A stretch of DNA of 64,000 nucleotides, from positions 1 through 64,000 of the forward strand of contig JALQPE010000883.1 of assembly GCA_030407315.1 (NCBI GenBank), in the 5' to 3' direction. The notes beneath the pieces were generated by a model. The model was given only the letters and a program-made list of their open reading frames with translations, was not told the origin of the DNA and did not search any database. A program made the translations under genes and the position numbers. This stretch comes from Asparagopsis taxiformis (lineage: Eukaryota > Rhodophyta > Florideophyceae > Bonnemaisoniales > Bonnemaisoniaceae). Shown piece by piece: positions 49,277-63,241 of this stretch; position 1 is the first letter of the stretch, and the number at the start of each line of letters is the position of its first letter.

Positions 49277-50956
49277 ATGCCACATGCCACTCCCCTCCGC
49301 CGTAAGGATCCGCTCAGCGCTCACCTCTTCGACATCACCGGCTGGGCAACCGTGCGGAGGAAGACTATCGGCAAGCGTCATCATTGCTTCCTCAAACTCA
49401 ACGGCGCCGTACTCACCGCCCATTCCAGTCCCAAGTCGCCCATTCAATCCGCTTATTGCGTTCAACGATGCACCGTCTCCGCTTCCTATCGTCGCGGCAC
49501 CATCACCCTCACACTCAAGACCGGACTCACACTCCACTTCCTCCTCGATTGTCGCACCGACTGTCGCATCTGGGTGAGGAAACTCGAGCGCGCTGCTAGC
49601 AGAGCCTTTGATGATCACTATCGTATCGCCGATAAGATTGGCGAGGGCGCTTTTGCCTCCGTCCATAGGGCCGTCTCTCTCCATGACGGCACGCTAGTTG
49701 CCGTCAAAATTATCAAGAAGAAGCAATTTGATATGCAAATGGAGAGAGAGCTCGCACGTGAAATGTACGCTATGAAACGTGTTTCACACGATTATATCAT
49801 CAACGCTTTGGATGTGTTCAACTTGATCGACCGCGTGTACATCGTGCTCGACCTCATGCAGGGCGGCACCTTGAAGGACAATGTGCAGTTGGTCGGTGGA
49901 ACTGTCCCCGAGATGTATACAGTTGCTATAGTGCGTCAGGTGCTCGAGGCGTGTGACTATATGCATCGAAGGGGCATTGTGCATCGCGACATCAAGCTGG
50001 AGAACATTCTATGCTCTGCACGCGGCATAGTTGGCAACTACATCAAGTTGGCCGATTTCGGCTATGTCAATTTCATAAACGACATGAGGGATCAATGTCT
50101 GCGCTCGTTGGTCGGTACGCCTGTTTACGTGGCGCCAGAGGTGATCAATCAGCAGGAGTATGGTTGTCCGGTGGATATTTACGCCATCGGCGTGATGTTG
50201 TATCGCATGATTAGCGGCTGCTATCCATACGACGCGGGTACGGACGATGAAAAGACAATGCAACTAGCAGTGGGCGCGAATCTAGCGTTCAACGAACCGG
50301 AATGGAACGTCGTCACGCCGTTGTGCAAACGATTTGTACGCGCACTACTGCAGCCAAATCCGCAACGACGTCTGACAGCCAAGGCGGCTCTACAGCACGC
50401 GTGGCTGCAACAAAGCATGAGTTGTGTGGGCACCCCCAAGCATCTCGCCGATGATTTCGTCGCCATGTCGCCGGTGACGATGGTGGATTCCACCACGGCC
50501 GCCTATTCGTTGAAGAAGAGAATATCGGAGACGATTAATCGACTCGCGGCGCATTTCGCAGGCGATTTGGACGATGTTGAACGCGTGTCGCTGTCGGATT
50601 TTTCGGACGAAATGGGCGAGGAGGTGCGCGATGAACTGACGGATTGGCAGGTGCGCATGCGACAGAGATGGCGACGTGGTATATTTGCAGCCATGTTTAT
50701 TCGGAAATTGGAGCTGCTGGCTGGGACGAATATAGGCGTCGTCGGTTATCGTCGCCGATTGGATACGTATGCGACGCGTAAAATGAGCATGCGCGGACGC
50801 CGATTACCCGATCGACAGCGTGGACTTGTGAATGTGTTTTCCAAATTGAGCGTCATGGAGAAACGATCGGCGCACAGTACAAGAATGTCCGGCGGCAGGC
50901 ACAGCGGCAAAATTCGGGAGCGCTTGAGACGAACGCTTTCGTTAGCTAATGTGTAG
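49277..50956 (+). CDS. PH-domain Ser/Thr protein kinase (CAMK-like)
   Basis: The protein has 559 residues; ATG at 49277 (the frame's earlier TTG is not used). A PH-like domain (about 15-108) begins LFDITGWATVRRKTIGKRHHCFLKL and ends with the invariant Trp in RIWVRKLER. The kinase domain (about 117-380) has IGEGAFASV (Gly loop), VAVKIIKKK, HRDIKLEN, ADFGYVNF (DFG) and GTPVYVAPEV. The layout PH then CAMK-type kinase recalls protein kinase D, but no C1 domains are present. The tail (380-559) is basic and Arg-rich with no known fold. Likely recruited to membrane phosphoinositides; substrates unknown. Intact. Confidence 0.88.
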   Translation: MPHATPLRRKDPLSAHLFDITGWATVRRKTIGKRHHCFLKLNGAVLTAHSSPKSPIQSAYCVQRCTVSASYRRGTITLTLKTGLTLHFLLDCRTDCRIWVRKLERAASRAFDDHYRIADKIGEGAFASVHRAVSLHDGTLVAVKIIKKKQFDMQMERELAREMYAMKRVSHDYIINALDVFNLIDRVYIVLDLMQGGTLKDNVQLVGGTVPEMYTVAIVRQVLEACDYMHRRGIVHRDIKLENILCSARGIVGNYIKLADFGYVNFINDMRDQCLRSLVGTPVYVAPEVINQQEYGCPVDIYAIGVMLYRMISGCYPYDAGTDDEKTMQLAVGANLAFNEPEWNVVTPLCKRFVRALLQPNPQRRLTAKAALQHAWLQQSMSCVGTPKHLADDFVAMSPVTMVDSTTAAYSLKKRISETINRLAAHFAGDLDDVERVSLSDFSDEMGEEVRDELTDWQVRMRQRWRRGIFAAMFIRKLELLAGTNIGVVGYRRRLDTYATRKMSMRGRRLPDRQRGLVNVFSKLSVMEKRSAHSTRMSGGRHSGKIRERLRRTLSLANV

Positions 50957-51078
50957 TTTTTTATCAAATTTATTTTGTATACTACACGGGATTCATATAT
51001 GTAAAGCTACACAACGGTACGAGTTGAAATCACGTTGCGTCCTGCAATCGACTCAATATTTACATTTCTTCTTCTATT

Positions 51079-54000
51079 TTACGTACAAGTTGCGTCAACG
51101 ACTGCCGCTTCCACTTGCTCTCCATTTTTCTTCATCGCACATAGCCGTTTGCGTTTCCAGCTCTTACGCATCATAAAGTCTTCGGTGCCAGTCACATATT
51201 CCATTCGATCATCTTCCTCGTTCCGTCGAATATCAAGTCCATTCTTCACGACAAACTCTCCCATTTCCCTCCCAATTCGTCTTCTCTTCAGCGCACGACT
51301 GACATATTTGGCAAACTTGCTATCAATCAGCGTCGAGCAGCTCTCATCTTCAATCTCCAAACGTTTGAATTGTTCCGCCGATGCTCTTGGAATGTGACGG
51401 AAAAACAGTTTCATACCTTTTTCGCCCGCTTTGCGTACATCTTTCTCCTCATCTTCACTAGCTATTACATCGTTCTTCACTTTCACTTCAAACAACTCCT
51501 TGCTAGCTTCAGACACAATAAGCATTGCCTTTCTCAGTGTTTCCACTTGATCACTCCCTTTGTCCTTGCAGTCCTCAATCATTGTTTCCTTCTTGCCGGC
51601 TGTCTTGTCTTCAACTTCCATCTGGTCCATGGCTCCATCATTTTCTTTCAACATAGTCTCCGCAACACGCATCAATTCTCGGCACATTTCTCGTCCAGGA
51701 GCTCTCAATGCTGTGTCCCCAAACCGCTTCAAGATGTGCGGCAGGTCGCACAAAAGGTACTCCCAACGACGTCCATCACCATATGTTTCCTTGCAGTATT
51801 CGTCATAATTCGACATATCAACAGTGCCATCTAGAACTTCTTTGATCTTCTCTATAGTCTGTTTCACCGCCACACCATCATAGTTGTGTTCCAGAATATA
51901 ACCCATACGCTCCGAAACCGCCGCAAGCAGCCGAATGTAGGCGTATAGATACTCATCAGTATACAGAGGCTGCTCAACTTTCGCAAACCTTTGTAATATA
52001 TCGTACAAGCGCTCCAGCATCTCAACAGAGCGTTCAGCTTCTTCCACATCATTTGCTTCCCACTCCAAGATGTGCCACAACAGATCAACGACCAAAGCTC
52101 GATTATCATCATTATGTACAAATTCCCGTTGTAAGACATCTCCTGCACGCCTATGTTTTTCTGCACAGCTGCCGTCCTTGTCATTCTCCTGAACAGCTTT
52201 TGATTCCATCACCTCCTGCACCAGTTCAGACCGTTGCCAGGTCAGTGGAAAGTCGTCCTGTGATCGATTCTTTGAGAATCGCTTACACTTCCAAATTTGT
52301 TCCATTTTCTTTCGAGATGATATCCAATCTGAAAGACGTTGCTTTAGTCTTGTTAGAACGATGGGTGCAGTAATCGCTGGATTGCCTTTCAGCATATCGA
52401 CAAAATCTGCAGATGAGTCTCGGTATATCATCTCCACCGGCCTTAGATCCAGCGCTGTTAACGAAGCAACACGCATGTCTCCGGATACCAACCGTTCAAG
52501 CTTTTTGATTATGTTCTCCGTCCGCGAGATGAGCAAATCCAGTTCGACACGCTGATCTTCAACCCCAACGAGTGTTCCTTTCGCAAACCCATTCACTACG
52601 GTGCGCGGACTTACGGGAATATCGCTTGAAATCGATAATCCACTTGAACCCACCTGCGCACTCTTGCCTGTTAATGAACTACCGTGCTTCTGCGATGTTC
52701 CTGTCGCACGCTTTCCTTTCGATGATCTTCTTGGGGCATCATCTCCCAGAAGCGTCATAGACGTATCACCACGACATACATAAACATGATTCAGAACACT
52801 TCGGTCTTGAGGACTCATGCCAGAGCATTGCATGTTTCCAACATCGGACGGCAGCGCCGCATATGACTTCGAATCATCACGCGCTGTTCCGTAATCACGT
52901 CCTATTTCAGATAACGGGCGCCCTTTATATAGAGGGTTTAACTTTGGCGATTTCGCACCAGCACCAAGTGTTTTAGGCCCTTCTACAGCAAGTCTTGGTA
53001 GTGGGAGATTCCTGATACGCTCTCGCGCTGCAGGTGAATTCACACGTGCCGGCGTACTTGTATTCTTCAGGCCTGTAGCTTGTCCTGCTGCATCCGAATT
53101 CCTTGCCCTCTTCAATATTGCCACTGCCGTTTGTGTTGCATTCGGGTCTGACTGGTTCACGAACGCTCTAAACGCATCTATCAATGGCTTGCGATGGTTC
53201 AAAAGCCCGTCTGCAAGTCGCATGAGCTCGTCTCCACAAATGATTTCTTGCGAGAACAATGAGAGACATTTGATGAATTCTGAAAAATTCTGCTGGCCTT
53301 CATCTCCCAACTGACTGCGCAGCTCTTCAAAAAACTCCAGCTCCAAATCAGGAGCTTGAGCCGAACTTGTCGGTGCACTACTTGTCGCAATGGGAGCGTT
53401 CTGCTTGATTTCCCCGCCAAGCTTTTTTATCGTTGTAGCTCTTCGGCGACTTTTGTTGTTATCAGCTGCAGAAGATGAACGACGAGCCGTACTATTGTTC
53501 GCCTTGGAAATACCACTCACAACACCTGGAGTTGTGGAGCTCGACTTCCCACCCTTGGCTCTTCCAGGCGCGATGCCTCTAGCCCTTTCTTTGCCTTTTC
53601 CTGTGTTGCTTTGGGAATATGAGACAGGAACATCCGAAGCAGTCTCCGCGGGTGGGTGTCCAGACTCTTGAGGCTCTTGTTTTGTTTGCATCGACGAATT
53701 GTCTGGAGATTCCTTTCGTGAATTTGCCGCATACCTCTCTACGGAAGGTGATGCTTCTGGTAGAAAGTGGGAAAATTCATTCAGAAGATCATCATGATCT
53801 TGGAACAAATGTGATACTTGTTTGAACACTTCACTTATGCTCTTTTGTTCTTTCTGATATGTTTGCAATATATCAAGGAATGTCTTATAAACGGCTTCAT
53901 CTTCAGAAAAGCGGCTCTTGATTTTGTTGACATACATAACCGCTTGGTTAAATTCGATTGGCTTTCCGGCAGCTACAGCAGCTGCGGCTGGAGATCCAGC

Positions 54001-56621
54001 TAATCCGCCTGCTAGAGCTGCTGCTGCGTTATCATTTGATGCAGGTGTTGTGGCCGGGACTTTAGCTCGCAAATCAACAGATTCAGTATGTTGACCAGTT
54101 GGGATAGGAGGTAGAGCACCGTTCGCTGCCTTTTCTGCAACTCCATGGGAATGAGTCATGAATGGGTTTCTCTCATAAATGCCTTCTGTTTGTGGTAGCT
54201 GAGACTGTGTCTGCACATGGTTGGGGCGCGCAGCCTGCTGCTGTGGACGTTGCATAGATTGAAACGGAATTGGTTTCCCGTTGGATGCATCTACTGGTAG
54301 AGGTGGAGGCGGTGGCGGTACTGCCTGTGGAGGAGCACCAGTTCCCGTCGGCAGTGCGGAAAAACTCCACCAGGAGCTGAATACCCAGTTATGCAGCCAG
54401 TCTGTGGATCATCTCGTAGTTCAATCTTATATCCGGGCGGTAGGAATGTATTAAACCCGAGAATAAGGCGTCTATGCCCTTCAAAGAGGGTACTAACTCT
54501 TTTGATAACCTCTCCCGTGTCTATACTTTGAGCCTTGAACTCCTTCATAATGTCCAAGAAGTTATTGTAAACGCTTGGTTCTGATGCGAATTGTGTCTTC
54601 ACTTGTTCGAGATATGCAAGGGCGTCTTCAACCTTCAGCTGTCTTGTTTCTCCACTTTGATCCGCTGGGATTTCCGTAACCATAACGACGCGCTGGTGCC
54701 CTGCACTCGCAATAACACGAGCTTCACCGCGTCCTACACTAGGTCGCGGCACATTTGCCTGCTGTTCGGGGACAGATTCAGTAACAGGTTGTTGGGAATG
54801 CGACTGTTGTGTTGTCTGTACTTGCTGATGAGGCGGTGGCACGGCTTGACCTGCTTCGTGAGGCTGCGACTGCATCTGTTGTACAGTTTGAACTTGGTGG
54901 GCCTGCTGGACAGTTTGTACCTGTTGATGAGTCTGCTGCGGGTGCAATTGCTGCTGGGCTTGTTGGTGTGCTTGGATATGTTGCTGAGTCTGTTGATGTA
55001 CCTGAACTTGTTGACCCTGCGGGTGTGTCTGAACTTGCTGCTGCGACTGCTGATGCGCCTGGGGCTGTTGCGGATGTACTTGCACTTGCTGCGGAGCCTG
55101 CGAATGTGGCAGTACCTGCTGTTGTGTCTGATGCACTTGCACTGGTTGCTGCGCCTGAGGGAGCGTCTGCACTTGTTGTTGAGCCTGTGTATGTGCTTGC
55201 ACTTGTTGTTGTGCTTGATGCACCTGCACTTGTTGTTGCGGAGCCTGTGTATGCGCTTGCGCCTGTTGCTGCGCTTGATGCTGAGCATGCTGGTGAACTT
55301 GTTGCGCTTGCGCATGTTGCTGAGCTTGTTGCTGTGCTTGGCTCAAATGATGTGCTTGATGCAGAGGCTGTTGCTGCCCCTGTTGCGTTGGTTGTTGTTG
55401 CTGAGCAACCTGCTGCTGTTGAGTTGCCTGCTGTTGCACCTGCTGCTGTGCTGGTTGGGGAGATTGCTGAGTCTTCTTCTGCTGCGCGGGTGGAATATGC
55501 TGTGCAGAGAGACTACGCTGTCGCGATGGAAGAGGCTGGTTTTGAAGCATAGCTCTCTGCAGTTGGTGAGGCTGCTGGTGAAGGGCAGTTGTTTGTGGCG
55601 CTGAGGACATGTGCATCGCAGTTTGAGACGGTGGATGAATTTGTGAGGGCGACGGCCTCCTATCGGGATGTTGCTGCAACCTCTGTGACGAGGCAGACAT
55701 AGTTGGCTGTGAAGCATGTGGTATTTGATGGGGAATCTGAGGCTGCTGAGACTGCTTCTGAACTTGGTCCTGTGTCTGTGGTGACTGCTGTTGTTGCGGA
55801 CGCATGGGAACAAGAGACATTGGCTGACCGGGTAAAGGAGTTACCCCTTTGGAAGGCTGTCTGGCCTGCATCTGCTGAGGATGGGTGGCTGTGCATGCAT
55901 TTGATGGCTTGCTGGAATCCGAGATTGCGATAATGGCTGCACAACTTGCGCATCCCTCGATAGGGCCATAGAGCTCTGTTGTCGTTGATATTCATGCGGA
56001 AGACTCTGAGAAGCATAAACGGCATTGTGTCGTGTAGAAGACGGCGGAGGCCCGGGACCGGGTGTCTGCGTATTGGAGTAAGGCGGATAATAGCCCGGTT
56101 GCTGATTAGGCGGGTTGAGATGATATTGTGCGCTTTGTTCGTACACCACACGCTTGACAACATGGTCCATTTGTTGCTGACGGTGGGATGGATGCTGGCG
56201 TTGCTGATGGTGATAATGAGGTTGCTGCATTTGCGGCGGCTGTTGCATGTTTTGACCGCTGCTGAGCAATTGCTTGTGGCTGCAAATGCGGGAGGCGTGG
56301 TTGTTGTTGCTGCGGCGGTTGCTGAGACTGAACTTGCTGCACTTGTTGTTGCGAATGAATAGCAAGTTGTTGGGCGCGCGCTTGAGCCTGTGCTTGTGCC
56401 TGGGACTGTGCAGGATCGGTTGGCTGCATAGTCGACGGAATGGTCGGGTGGTGCGAAAGGCCAACAGTAGTAGCGGGGGCGGTTTGCTGTGGGACGTCGG
56501 CGGGCGGGCGGATAGGATGGAGGGAGCGATGGGGCGGAGAGTGCTGCATCGCGGAGGGGCTCATCCTGCGCTGCGGATGGGTCGAGCGGTGGTGCGGGAG
56601 TTGCGGGAGCGGGTGTTGCAT
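51079..56621 (-). CDS. SIN3: SIN3 transcriptional co-repressor, Gln/His-rich, frameshifted near N-terminus
   Basis: From ATG at 56619-56621 ([11 protein letters not shown]) this would be about 1850 residues. The N-terminal 600-700 residues are Gln/His/Pro-rich with imperfect VQVHQ/QAQQQ repeats (54734-55600). PAH1 (about 54450-54650: [20 protein letters not shown]), PAH2 (about 53750-53960: [19 protein letters not shown]) and PAH3 (about 53170-53370) follow, then the HDAC-interacting region ([18 protein letters not shown] ... [11 protein letters not shown]) and the Sin3 C-terminal helical part. SIN3 scaffolds the Rpd3/HDAC complex. The 3.2-kb C-terminal frame is intact; frame changes lie at about 56258-56262, GGG 55883-55885 and A5 54360-54364. 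Stop codon lies 123 bp from that of the PH-kinase. Confidence 0.88.
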
Positions 56622-57376
56622 TGTCAACGCGGGCTGCACGGGGATGGGAAAGGTGTGGGACGGGAGGGTTTCGCGGGGTGGAAGGAAGATTGGGAAGGAG
56701 AGTATGTGGGATAGGTTGTTTGTGGAAGCAGCGGGGCGGGAATGTATTGCGGGTGACTTGTTGAAGGTGCGGACGGAGCGGCGGACGATGACGGTGGGCT
56801 TGTGCGCTGCTTTGACCAACGATAATGATGGTCCATTGTGGGGAAGCGGACGCGGTGGGTCGGGGATGATGCAGAGGATCGGGAATGAAGTTTGGCTTGG
56901 TTATGTGCGGATTTAGTCTCGCTGACTCGCTCGAGCGAGCACGTGCGTGGCGCTGCGACGAAAACTTGCTCGACTGCTTGTAGTGGCAACGTCGGAGGCG
57001 CGAAATCATCATCATGTCGGGAGTTGGCAGAGGTCCACGTGTCGAAACGTGTGCAGGTGTGCGACGTGTGGGCGCGTCTATGGCTGGCGAATGAATTGCT
57101 GACAACTGTGAATATTGCGTGTCGAGAGGTTAGGCATGCCATAACTTATGACAAATGATTCAACTGATACTGTACATAACCATTTTGATTGCGAATACGC
57201 TGGCACTGTCGTGTCATACTGTAGACAGCTGTCCTCCTTCCATTGACTCGCAATCAACTTGCATCACTCGACGATCATTTCTTAATGTAGCTGCGTGACA
57301 TGAAACGGTCGGCACGGCACAGAGTGCTCCACCTGCTTGCTTGTTGTCTACTTGCTCGCCTGTCTGTCACTTCAAC
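56622..57376. other. Divergent promoter region (SIN3 / TMX-like)
   Basis: About 0.75 kb. Minus-strand frames continue upstream of the SIN3 ATG to about 57105 and could hide extra N-terminal exon sequence, but no domain is seen. No specific promoter motif identified. Confidence 0.4.
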
Positions 57377-58122
57377 ATGGCACTCAAGTTCCACGCCATT
57401 CTATCACTAACCATTTTGTTTGCTCTTCCCTGTCTCACCGCCGCTCATGCTGTCCAAGAACTTTCCCTCCGCTCAATCGATCATTACATTTCACGCTCGA
57501 AAGAAAAACCGATACTCATCGAGTTTTACGCGCCTCATTGCATTCACGTACGTCGCAACACAACTCTGCAATAATTCCTCCTTTCGATGCACACTCTCAA
57601 TCTAACCCATCACATAATACGCAACAGTGTCGTCGATTTGAACCGACATACATTCAACTCGCAGAGCAGCTGTCCACGTCAGCCGTCGTAGCACGGGTAG
57701 ATGTTTCTGCTCACCCTACGCTCACTCAGCGCTTCTCAATTCGCCAGTTGCCATCATTCGTCCTCATACACGATCGAAAAGTCTTCGAGTTCACTGGAAC
57801 CCGCACTCCGGAAATTTTAACAGCATTTGTTGAACGACGCGGCGAGCAACACGGTAAATTAGTCGACTCAGTTTTCGGACCTCTCAATCCATACTGGTTA
57901 CTCGTAGCGTACGCGTTTCAACTTGTGGATCAAGTGCAGCATTGGGTCCTCCGTCACAACATCACTCCACTCAATGCCGCATTCATAGGTGTTGCCGTGT
58001 TGTTCGCTATCCTCACCCTCTTCGTAATCTTTATTCATTTCGCAACTAGACCGAGATTGCGTCCTCATCCGCCTCGAGGCCACATACCGATTGAGTCTAC
58101 GCTACTCTTCCTGTACATTTAA
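57377..58122 (+). CDS. TMX-like membrane thioredoxin-domain protein (one intron)
   Basis: Exon 1 is 57377-57547 and exon 2 is 57628-58122, giving 221 residues. A signal peptide (MALKFHAILSLTILFALPC) is followed by a thioredoxin domain: KPILIEFYAPHC then, across the splice, I-H-C to form the CxxC active site CIHC, RRFEPTYIQLAEQL, and the cis-Pro segment FSIRQLPSFVLI. A membrane helix (AAFIGVAVLFAILTLFVIFIHF, about 180-200) is followed by a short basic cytosolic tail. This is the layout of TMX-family ER thiol oxidoreductases that form or isomerise disulfides in secretory proteins. Splicing is supported because it joins the two halves of CxxC in frame. Confidence 0.85.
57548..57627 (+). other. 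Spliceosomal intron, 80 bp, phase 0
   Basis: Donor CAC|GTACGT, acceptor CAACAG|TGT, with a ctaac branch-point-like sequence (57602-57606) about 21 bp before the acceptor. Contains in-frame stops. Removing it joins ...PHCIH to CRRFEP and restores the CIHC motif. Confidence 0.85.
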
Positions 58123-58154
58123 AACCATTCTAGACATACAACGCGATCAGACTA

Positions 58155-60374
<2,220 letters not shown>

Positions 60375-61195
60375 TGTGCGGGATGCACGGGTTACTGTGG
60401 CAGAAGAGAGGCACTTCTGTCTCTGATTGCATGCGATAGTTGTGGTTTGGCGGTGGTGTGGAAGTGGTAGTGCGGTGAAGGATACGACGATTGAACAGAG
60501 GGTGGATGTATCCTAGTGTAGTGTGTGCAACCGATTCGTGGGTGGTGCGATGCGGTGATTTCGAATATTTGAAGCATGTGGCACCGCTCAAAGTATGATA
60601 CGACGCGTGTCGTGAGTTGAATTTGAAATTAGTTTGCGCGGGACGTACTGATGCGGCGTGCTTACAGAGGCGGGAGGCGGAAATAAATGCAAAATAGAGA
60701 AATGGTTTCATCGGGATCGACGAAACTGGAGTGTATACAGAGATGAAGAGCATTTGAGTTTTTGAATCTGAAGAGCAGTCGACACCAATCATCTGTCATC
60801 TTGTTCGGGGCGTCTGTGACACGCGGCGTCACTCGGAGAGCAACGTAGTGGACTGAGCGCCAATTTTGGACTCTCGAGACGATGATGTGTGGAATGAATG
60901 GCAATTGCTCGCCGTCACGTAGTGTTGTGATGGCAAATGAAGACTTGTCTAAAATTAGAATATTGTCGTACATCATCTTTGCAGAAATTTCAGTGAATCA
61001 ACGGCGCGACTGTATGCATTGTACGGCCGCGACGGCAGTGTTATGATGCGGTCCGCCGGTCCACGTTGATGCTTGACGCAACAGCAGCTCACATCAACAG
61101 AAACTACATAAATTTATAGTTTAGGAAACAATCATACGCTCTACGATGCAACCGAAAACCATTCCTACGTATACCGTCCAGCACGATCATACGCG
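60375..61195. other. Intergenic, no gene recognised
   Basis: About 0.8 kb between the PAK-like and Hog genes, both on the minus strand. Only short frames (up to 170 codons) without domains. Confidence 0.4.
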
Positions 61196-62722
61196 TCAGT
61201 GCACCAACAAATTAATCAATTCGCCCCGGTCCACTCGGAAGCATTCGTGCAATCCTGGCGCTGCCATGATTAAACACGTTGCCAAGTGCTCGCGTCCTCT
61301 CCACAGACATGGTATACAGCCATCGTACCGGCTGCAACATGCAATGCGCCAATTGCGGGTGATTGCTGTCGTGTAGGTGGATGTCGCAAACCCATTCACA
61401 TAGATATCTCCAGATACAGTCTGCGGATTGTACAGACCGCGTGCGGACACATGTTCAATGGATATGATCACTTCCGATCGATCCTCGACGTCCAGTCGTT
61501 CCTCGACTCCCAATCTGCTGCTGCCCGTAGAGCGCCCTCACTCAGCACATAGTGACCAGCTGACACTATGAGAGAGCCAGACACTGTTGTTAAACGAACA
61601 AATTGATTCAACGAATCAGATTCACGATGCGTGAACAGAATTACATCTGACGGTCCAGATGGCGTCATAACGACATCTCCGATTTGCAATTCCGCCATGG
61701 ACTTGCGCACCCCATTCGACAATGTCACCATCGCAGACGCCGGGAAGCACGCAGAGCCATCATCTGTATCGCCACTGGCAGAGCTGGTGCCATTGTCGGT
61801 TGGTACAGGAATCGCTGTAATGACTGAATCAGAGTCCGGCGAAGCGTCTGGCGCCGCTGGAAGTCCTGTAAGCACTGGTTCAACAGTTGCAAACGCACCC
61901 CGCCTTCGTCAACGGCTGTAGGGTGGAGACTGCGATTCTTCTCCGACAGGTGCAGGCGTCTCGGTGACTGCAATCGGTGTCTCGATAACCACGACAGGCG
62001 TAGCGGTAGGTTCTGGGGCAGAAGCGACTGGCGTGGGTGTCGCGGGCGGTCATTGTGGACGGTGCCAATGTAACAGTAGCAGAGTTTCCATCCTCGGCTA
62101 CCGTAGTCAGTGTGGGCAGGTCTTCAACGCTGGTCGTCGCGTCCGTTAGTAGGCATAGCTTTGAGGAAGACGTGTGATGAAGAGCGCTTTGACATTGGAC
62201 GGGATAGAGATAAGGTTACTACCATCGGAGTTATCAAACGCGATTTTGAAACCGGTCGCCTCCTTAATGATAAAGTAGATTGTGTCTGCCGGGTAGACAT
62301 TGGTGCCGCACACACGCTGTTCACCATCGAATCCTACTAGGAGCGAGCTAGTGTTCTGGAATTCATGACGGTGGCATTGGCGTTGGGGTTGTCTCAAACA
62401 AAGCTTCTCTAAATTGGGGGAGCTGCAAGGCATCGAGAAGGCCTGTTTTTTGACGGTCGCTTCGGAGACCATGAGCATATTTTCAGCTCCGGAGCAGGGG
62501 ACGCCATCCTCGACGATGGAAGAAACGGGCACAAGAGCAATCTGGCGGGCGTCCACGGTACTTTCGGGGAGGATAACAATGTCGGGACAGTCGGACTGGA
62601 ACTTGAAAAACAGAGGCGTAGGTTCCAGGGATGTCGGGATAGGTGGCGACGCGGGTCGAGAGCGGAAGCGCAAGTGCGAGGGAAAGCGCGGCGAGCAGGG
62701 TGAAGAAGCGGAGATTGTTCAT
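61196..62722 (-). CDS. Secreted protein with Hedgehog-type Hint (Hog) autoprocessing domain, frameshifted
   Basis: ATG at 62720-62722 begins a signal peptide (MNNLRFFTLLAALSLALALP). An N-terminal extracellular domain of about 160 residues with cysteines (CPDIVILPES ... CGTNVYPADTIYFIIKEATG) matches nothing I know. A Thr/Pro/Val-rich linker follows. The C-terminal Hint module starts SACFPASAMVTLSNGVRKSM (Cys-Phe at the cleavage site), continues LQIGDVV, VSAGHYVL (block with the conserved His) and, in another frame, GLYNPQTVSGDIYVNG, the Hog signature. Such domains cleave themselves at the Cys, releasing the N-terminal part. Breaks: about 62620-62650, several in 61880-62150, and about 61505. 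Hog domains outside animals are known in choanoflagellates and red algae. Confidence 0.75.
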
Positions 62723-63241
62723 GGTGGGGTTGGATACGGTGGAAGGTGTGCGGGCAAAAGACGAGTGGTTGTTGAAGCGAGGTCGATTGCGGACGGAGCG
62801 GTGTGTGGCCATTGTGGTGTTTATATGCACGTGCGGAAAGTGGTCGAGACGTTACATGACGCGAACGGATGGGTGAAGCGTTGGATTGATCGATGGTGGC
62901 GGGCATGACCGTTGGAGGAATGAATTGGAAGCGGACGGGTACGTGTAATAGGTGGATAGTGTGACGGCGAGAGCCGTTGGTCGTCACATATGCGACGGGT
63001 AGCAAGTACAGTAGATGTGTGTACACTGAATTTGGGTGTTTGGATCTCTGTCTCTGGCGCAAACGCAACTCGGGATTTTTTCACAATTCCACTCAACTCA
63101 TGACTGGTCTGCTGCTTTCAATACGTTGTGCATCCGTATTACTCGCTCATCATTTCACTGGCATACACCAACGTTGGTGCTCACTCAACCAACGCCCCTG
63201 ACCTCAGACCATTATTCCCCGTCGTTACTCCCATCCCGACC
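62723..63241. other. Divergent promoter region (Hog / Kelch)
   Basis: 519 bp between divergent start codons. No gene or specific site recognised. Confidence 0.4.

Noticed and set aside
54360..54364. Programmed ribosomal frameshift in SIN3
   Set aside because: Short homopolymer without a conserved slippery-site context, and several similar breaks occur in neighbouring genes, so sequence error is simpler.
54591..55604. Long plus-strand open frames (337 and 247 codons) rich in Leu or Ala/Val
   Set aside because: They are antisense to the Gln/His repeat region of SIN3; the CAG/CTG-type composition keeps all frames open.
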